NCBI GenBank assembly: GCA_964626795.1
Contig: CAZVIQ010000033.1
Coordinates: 1 to 9,319, forward strand
Reading direction: 5' to 3'
DNA from: RGIG1840 sp964626795
GTDB taxonomy: Bacteria > Bacillota_I > Bacilli_A > RF39 > UBA660
DNA: 9,319 nt
The notes beneath the pieces were generated by a model. The model did no database searches and was not told the origin of the DNA. It saw nothing but the letters and a program-made list of their open reading frames with translations. The translations under genes and the position numbers were made by a program. Of this stretch, positions 6,193 to 9,319 are shown piece by piece. How positions within the stretch are numbered: position 1 is the stretch's first letter; each line of letters starts with the position of its first letter.

Positions 6193-7069
6193 TTGCTTCG
6201 CCCTCCAACAGTTCAGGATTATCTATTATATATTGAAATAAAGCAATAGATTTTGCAAAATAATAACCATCGGCAATTCTTTCATCTAAATTTATTCCTA
6301 TTTCACAAATATCTCTCATTTCTTCTTTTCCATTTTCGTTTAATACTTTTTCTTTTTTTACTTCACCCATTGTCAGTAAAATTGAATTGGTGCCAAAGTT
6401 AGTAAGATTATGATATATTGCACCACATTTAATACTTCCCAAATTGGACATAATAACAGAACTGTAATATATGTTATCATTTATTATTGATTCTGGAAGC
6501 CAGCCATGCTTGTCTAAAAATTTAAAACCTCCAACAATAGGTACTCTTAAAAATTTAGGAAGTGCACCTATAATATCTATAAGTCCATTAACATCATCGT
6601 TTTCACTATTCTGATCTTTATTTCTAATTTTATTTACTTTGAGTTTTATTATTTTTGTAACATCAGATAAAGTTTCGTTTTCTTTAACATCTAAAAGAGT
6701 TAATAATTCTTTTGATGAATCAGTAAATTCTATTTTTGCCACAAATGCAAGTTTAACATCATTTCTATCATAATAAGTTCTATTAGCAACAAATCTATTT
6801 AAAAGCGGTCTATTATATATAGTTTTAGCTATTGCAGTTGCAAAAGCATGAAAATAAGTTATACGTTCGTTTTCGTTTTTATTTTCTTTATTTCTTTTTT
6901 CTATAAACTTCTTTAAATTTGTTACATCTATTTTCTGATTAATATATACATCTGAATCACATCTTTCTGTTTTAATATCAACCATGATACTGTGCATTCC
7001 ATCTAATTTTCTTACTTTTCTGGCATCTTTTCGATCTCCAAATCTTCTTTTTTGTTTCTCCTCTTTCAT
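6170..7069 (-). CDS. Stand-alone 2-oxoacid dehydrogenase E2/CAT-like acyltransferase-fold protein, catalytic His replaced
   Basis: A 299-residue protein matching the catalytic fold of 2-oxoacid dehydrogenase E2 acyltransferases and chloramphenicol acetyltransferase, but without lipoyl or E3-binding domains and with no E1/E3 genes nearby. Recognisable parts: FHAFATAIAKTIYNRPLLNRF (about 73-93), SNLGSIKCGAIYHNLTNFGT (about 208-227), LLTMGEV, and a C-terminal LDERIADGYYFAKS (261-274). In true E2 enzymes the last motif is HxxxDG. Here the His position is E263 while D267-G268 are kept. As I recall, similar proteins in other Clostridia next to AMP ligases carry the same DERIADG, so this is probably a family trait rather than decay. 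It is the first gene of the lipid operon. The start is supported by TGGAG 8 nt upstream and in-frame stops just before the ATG. The likely role is acyl transfer, or binding linked to the adjacent acyl-CoA ligase; the reaction is unknown. Confidence 0.82.
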   Translation of the reverse strand: MKEEKQKRRFGDRKDARKVRKLDGMHSIMVDIKTERCDSDVYINQKIDVTNLKKFIEKRNKENKNENERITYFHAFATAIAKTIYNRPLLNRFVANRTYYDRNDVKLAFVAKIEFTDSSKELLTLLDVKENETLSDVTKIIKLKVNKIRNKDQNSENDDVNGLIDIIGALPKFLRVPIVGGFKFLDKHGWLPESIINDNIYYSSVIMSNLGSIKCGAIYHNLTNFGTNSILLTMGEVKKEKVLNENGKEEMRDICEIGINLDERIADGYYFAKSIALFQYIIDNPELLEGEANEKVEIK

Positions 7070-7088
7070 TTACTAAACTCCATTCACT

Positions 7089-7104
7089 GTTTTAAATTTA
7101 AAAC
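7089..7104. promoter_or_regulatory. Perfect 16-bp palindrome, candidate operator of the lipid operon
   Basis: GTTTTAAATTTAAAAC is its own reverse complement. It starts 12 bp downstream of the -10 box at 7117-7122 and ends before the TGGAG ribosome binding site at 7078-7082, so it would cover about +6 to +21 of the transcript. With no loop it cannot make an RNA hairpin terminator, so a dimeric DNA-binding repressor is the better reading. It does not match the FapR or FabT boxes as I know them. AT-rich palindromes also occur by chance in such DNA. Confidence 0.5.
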
Positions 7105-7116
7105 CATTACAAAACA

Positions 7117-7144
7117 ATGATACCAGTATTATTTTAAATATCAA
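7117..7144 (-). promoter_or_regulatory. Sigma-A-like promoter of the seven-gene lipid operon
   Basis: On the minus strand, TTGATA (7139-7144) and TATCAT (7117-7122) are 16 nt apart, each 5/6 to consensus, and the -10 is preceded by TGG, an extended -10. The predicted start is near 7110, giving a leader of about 40 nt. No convincing terminator separates ddl from this promoter, so some read-through from murF-ddl is possible. Confidence 0.65.
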
Positions 7145-7165
7145 GTTATAAATTATTAAGAATTA

Positions 7166-8368
7166 TTAAAATTTATTATATCCCTTACTGCCTTTTACTC
7201 CATCCAGTTTTGCTCCTGAAAGAATGTTTGAATCAAATGAATACATAATTTTTTCTTCATTTCTTGCTTTTTTAAGTGCTAAAGAAATCATTTTATCTAA
7301 AAGTAGTGTATAATCAATTCCACTTGCTTCCCAAAGATAATATGAAAGTGAACCAGGTATTGTATTAAGTTCATTTACGTAAAACTTATCATTTTCAGTA
7401 TCAAATAGAAAATCTATTCTTACTACTCCTGTACATCCTATAGCTTTAAATGCTTTTATAGCAAGATCTTGCACTTCTTCTTTCTGTTTTTTAGTAATAT
7501 CTGCTGGAAGTTTTCTAACCAGTGACTGCATACCTTTAGAAGAACCTTTACTTCCCTTGCTTCCTTTTCTTCCACCCATATATTTATCTTCATAAGTAAG
7601 GATATCTGTACTATTAAGAGGCTCTTCACATAATGAAGCAGAAGCATTTTCTATATCACCAAGTACTGAACAGTTAATTTCTCTAAGTTTCATTATTGCT
7701 TTTTCAACAATAATTTTACTTGAAAACTTAAATGCAAAACTTATTGCATCAATTAAATCTTCTTTAGATTTAACTTTAGTAATTCCAACACTGCTTCCTA
7801 AATTTACGGGTTTTATTATTACTGGAATTCCAATATTTTTAATTATATCTTTTTCTATTTCATCTATATCTTCAAAATTATTATATGTTTTAGCATCAAG
7901 TACAGGTATATTTTTATCTTTTAATACAAGTTTAGTTAAATATTTATCCATTCCAAGTGCTGATGAAAGTACATCAGGTCCTACAAAAGGCACTCCAATA
8001 TGTTTTAAATATCCTTGAAGTGTTCCATCTTCTACATTAGTTCCATGTACTATAGGAAATACAACATCTATTTTTGACACTACTTCAGGCATTAAAAATC
8101 TTTTTGGGTATCTTACAAGTTCTATAGAACCATAATTTTTAACAAGAATAACTTTACTACTTTTTTTAATAAGTTCTTCAGTATTCTTATATTCGTCAAT
8201 TTCTCCTACAAAAGGTCCTGAATACATATCTCCAGTTTTAGCAATATAAATAGGTATAATATCATACTTTGATGTGTCAAACGCCTTGATAGCCTGCATT
8301 GCACTTATAATACTAACCTCATGTTCAACTGTTCTTCCTCCGAACATTACTCCAACTTTAATTCTCAT
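7166..8368 (-). CDS. ddl: D-alanine--D-alanine ligase
   Basis: A 400-residue ATP-grasp ligase that joins two D-Ala for peptidoglycan precursors in the cytosol. Signatures: MFGGRTVEHEVSIISA (8-23), HGTNVEDGTLQG (108-119), KPVNLGSSVGITKV (186-199), RIDFLFD (317-323) and NELNTIPGS (332-340). The omega-loop reads YEDKYMGG, with Tyr at the position that marks D-Ala-D-Ala ligases; D-Ala-D-Lac ligases of the VanA type have His there. It is longer than the usual 300-370 residues because of a Gly/Ser/Lys-rich omega-loop (GSKGSKGSSKG, about 269-279) and a C-terminal tail of about 25 residues that repeats GSKG. It lies 15 nt after murF. The start is supported by AAAGGAG (8379-8385), which overlaps the murF stop. 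The tail and loop are seen in some clostridial Ddl proteins as far as I recall. Confidence 0.95.
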   Translation of the reverse strand: MRIKVGVMFGGRTVEHEVSIISAMQAIKAFDTSKYDIIPIYIAKTGDMYSGPFVGEIDEYKNTEELIKKSSKVILVKNYGSIELVRYPKRFLMPEVVSKIDVVFPIVHGTNVEDGTLQGYLKHIGVPFVGPDVLSSALGMDKYLTKLVLKDKNIPVLDAKTYNNFEDIDEIEKDIIKNIGIPVIIKPVNLGSSVGITKVKSKEDLIDAISFAFKFSSKIIVEKAIMKLREINCSVLGDIENASASLCEEPLNSTDILTYEDKYMGGRKGSKGSKGSSKGMQSLVRKLPADITKKQKEEVQDLAIKAFKAIGCTGVVRIDFLFDTENDKFYVNELNTIPGSLSYYLWEASGIDYTLLLDKMISLALKKARNEEKIMYSFDSNILSGAKLDGVKGSKGYNKF

Positions 8369-8383
8369 TTTTTCACTTCTCCT

Positions 8384-9319
8384 TTAATATTGATCTGGCA
8401 AATCATTTTCTAAAAGAATAGTCTTTTGTTTACCAGGTTCTATTTTATCAGCTATTTTTAAAGCTTCTTCAATCGTGTTAGCTATAAATAGCTTATTTTT
8501 ATCAAATTTAGTTTCTTTAATTCCGTCTTGAATTGGAACTGTCTGATCTTTTCCAACCAATATTATATAATCACATTTTTTAAACATATATTTACCAAAT
8601 TCATAATTAAGTTCATATTCTTTTTCTCCAAGTTCAACCATTCCTGGTGTAATAATAATTCTTGTACCTTCAAATTCACTCAATGCATCTAAAGCGCCTT
8701 TAGCACCTTCAGGATTTGAATTATATGCATCATCTATGTAGGCTTTTGGAAATCCAGGAAGAAATTCTAATCTATGTTTTACAGGTTCTAGGTTTCTAAC
8801 TTTATTGACTAGAGATTTCATTGGAATTCCAAAGTTAATCGCGACTGCGATTGCTCCGACTAGATTAAGTACATTATGCTTTCCAATAAGCTTTGTAGTA
8901 AACAGTACTTCTTTACCTTTTTCATCTTTCATTTTAAAAGTTAAACCTTTACTGCTGGTTTTTATATCGTAAGCATTATAGTCTGTTTTATTATTTTCAA
9001 TTCCATAAGTAATATTTTTTTTATCTACTTTTCTATCTTTTATATAATTATTATCATAATTCAAAAATATTTTCCCATCTTTAATTGAGTCAACAAGTTC
9101 AAACTTAGTTTTAATAACATTATCTATTGAATGAAATGTTTCAAGATGCTGAGGTCCTATTGAAGTTATTATTGCATGATCAGGATGTACTAAATCACAG
9201 ATTTCCTTTATATCTCCTACCTTATTTGCACCCATTTCACATACAAATATCTCATGTGTACTTTTTAAATATTCTCTTACAGTTATTACTACTCCTAAAG
9301 TAGTATTATAATTTTTAGG
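8384..9319 (-). CDS. murF: UDP-N-acetylmuramoyl-tripeptide--D-alanyl-D-alanine ligase (MurF), partial, 5' end off the right edge
   Basis: An open frame runs in from the right edge; 311 residues are visible, so about 140 N-terminal residues including the P-loop GKTTTK are outside. The ATG at 9233-9235 is internal, because the upstream 28 codons are open and match the family (YNTTLGVVITVREYL). Central-domain motifs: EMGANKVGDIKE, TSIGPQHLETF, the likely carbamylated Lys in KTKFELV, and GKHNVLNLVGAIAVA. The C-terminal domain has HRLEF and the MurF hallmark DDAYNSNPEG. The protein ends NDLPDQY, as in other Firmicutes MurF. It adds D-Ala-D-Ala to UDP-MurNAc-tripeptide. The product of ddl, the next gene downstream, is its substrate, so the pair works in sequence. 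Gene order is murF then ddl, the reverse of the common ddl-murF order. Confidence 0.95.
   Translation of the reverse strand, partial: PKNYNTTLGVVITVREYLKSTHEIFVCEMGANKVGDIKEICDLVHPDHAIITSIGPQHLETFHSIDNVIKTKFELVDSIKDGKIFLNYDNNYIKDRKVDKKNITYGIENNKTDYNAYDIKTSSKGLTFKMKDEKGKEVLFTTKLIGKHNVLNLVGAIAVAINFGIPMKSLVNKVRNLEPVKHRLEFLPGFPKAYIDDAYNSNPEGAKGALDALSEFEGTRIIITPGMVELGEKEYELNYEFGKYMFKKCDYIILVGKDQTVPIQDGIKETKFDKNKLFIANTIEEALKIADKIEPGKQKTILLENDLPDQY

Larger units (their letters stand above)
365..7144 (-). other. Predicted seven-gene lipid/membrane operon with an embedded two-component system
   Basis: From promoter 7117-7144 to the PAQR gene stop at 365, the genes overlap (23, 23 and 35 nt), abut (two TAAATG junctions) or are 9 nt apart. 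There is no room for internal terminators. Order: E2-like protein, acyl-CoA ligase, response regulator, kinase, two PlsC acyltransferases, PAQR protein. The hairpin at 281-309 is the likely end. Confidence 0.75.

Noticed and set aside
6170..7069. Part of a pyruvate or branched-chain 2-oxoacid dehydrogenase complex
   Set aside because: There is no lipoyl domain, no E1 or E3 gene nearby, and the HxxxDG histidine is missing.
7145..7165. Terminator after ddl
   Set aside because: The stretch holds only a direct repeat of TTAATAATT; no stem with a T-run is visible.
7540..7580. Short repeats in ddl as a CRISPR-like or tandem repeat array
   Set aside because: They are codon-level repeats of Gly-Ser-Lys in the omega-loop, with no spacer structure.
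7456..7647. Minus-strand open frame of 63 codons inside ddl
   Set aside because: It lies in another frame of a clear ATP-grasp ligase gene.
3772..8368. VanRS-like glycopeptide resistance cluster (VanR-like regulator plus Ddl ligase)
   Set aside because: The ligase has the Tyr of D-Ala-D-Ala ligases (YEDKYMGG), no vanH or vanX-type gene is present, and lipid genes and a promoter separate the two parts.

Overview
The window is very AT-rich (by eye well under one third G+C), with dense one-directional genes, AGGAGG-type ribosome binding sites and sigma-A-like promoters. This points to a low-GC Firmicutes bacterium of the Clostridia or an uncultured Bacilli/RF39-like group. The standard code fits: stops are TAA and TAG, and Trp is TGG. 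The murF/ddl proteins and a SipW-type exported protein also fit a Gram-positive, walled cell. Genus cannot be told from the window alone. Every convincing gene lies on the minus strand, so transcription runs from right to left.

Right edge (8384-9319 and 7166-8368): a peptidoglycan precursor pair, murF (5' part off the window) followed 15 nt later by ddl. Ddl makes D-Ala-D-Ala and MurF attaches it to UDP-MurNAc-tripeptide. Next comes a 96-nt gap with a good extended -10 promoter and, just downstream of it, a perfect 16-bp palindrome that looks like an operator.

Centre (365-7069): seven genes with no gaps larger than about 10 nt and several overlaps, read as one operon. In order of transcription they are a stand-alone E2/CAT-like acyltransferase-fold protein, a long-chain acyl-CoA synthetase-like AMP ligase, an OmpR-type response regulator, its membrane histidine kinase, two tandem PlsC-type lysophospholipid acyltransferases, and a PAQR/hemolysin III-family (TrhA) membrane protein. 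Everything except the two-component system is a lipid or membrane protein. The simplest reading, which is inference, is a membrane-lipid remodelling or fatty-acid recycling module with its own sensor inside the operon. Three details are odd: the E2-like protein has Glu where the catalytic His of HxxxDG should be, the first PlsC protein carries an extra helical block of about 80 residues, and the PlsC pair shares a 44-bp perfect repeat.

Left edge (1-364): the operon ends at 365. A 13-bp stem with a 3-nt loop and U tract can act as its terminator. The -10 box of the next gene's promoter lies inside the stem, so the terminator and the next promoter are interleaved. The next gene, cut by the left edge, encodes a TasA/camelysin-like exported protein with a SipW-type signal peptide.

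I found no tRNA, rRNA, CRISPR array, transposase or phage gene.
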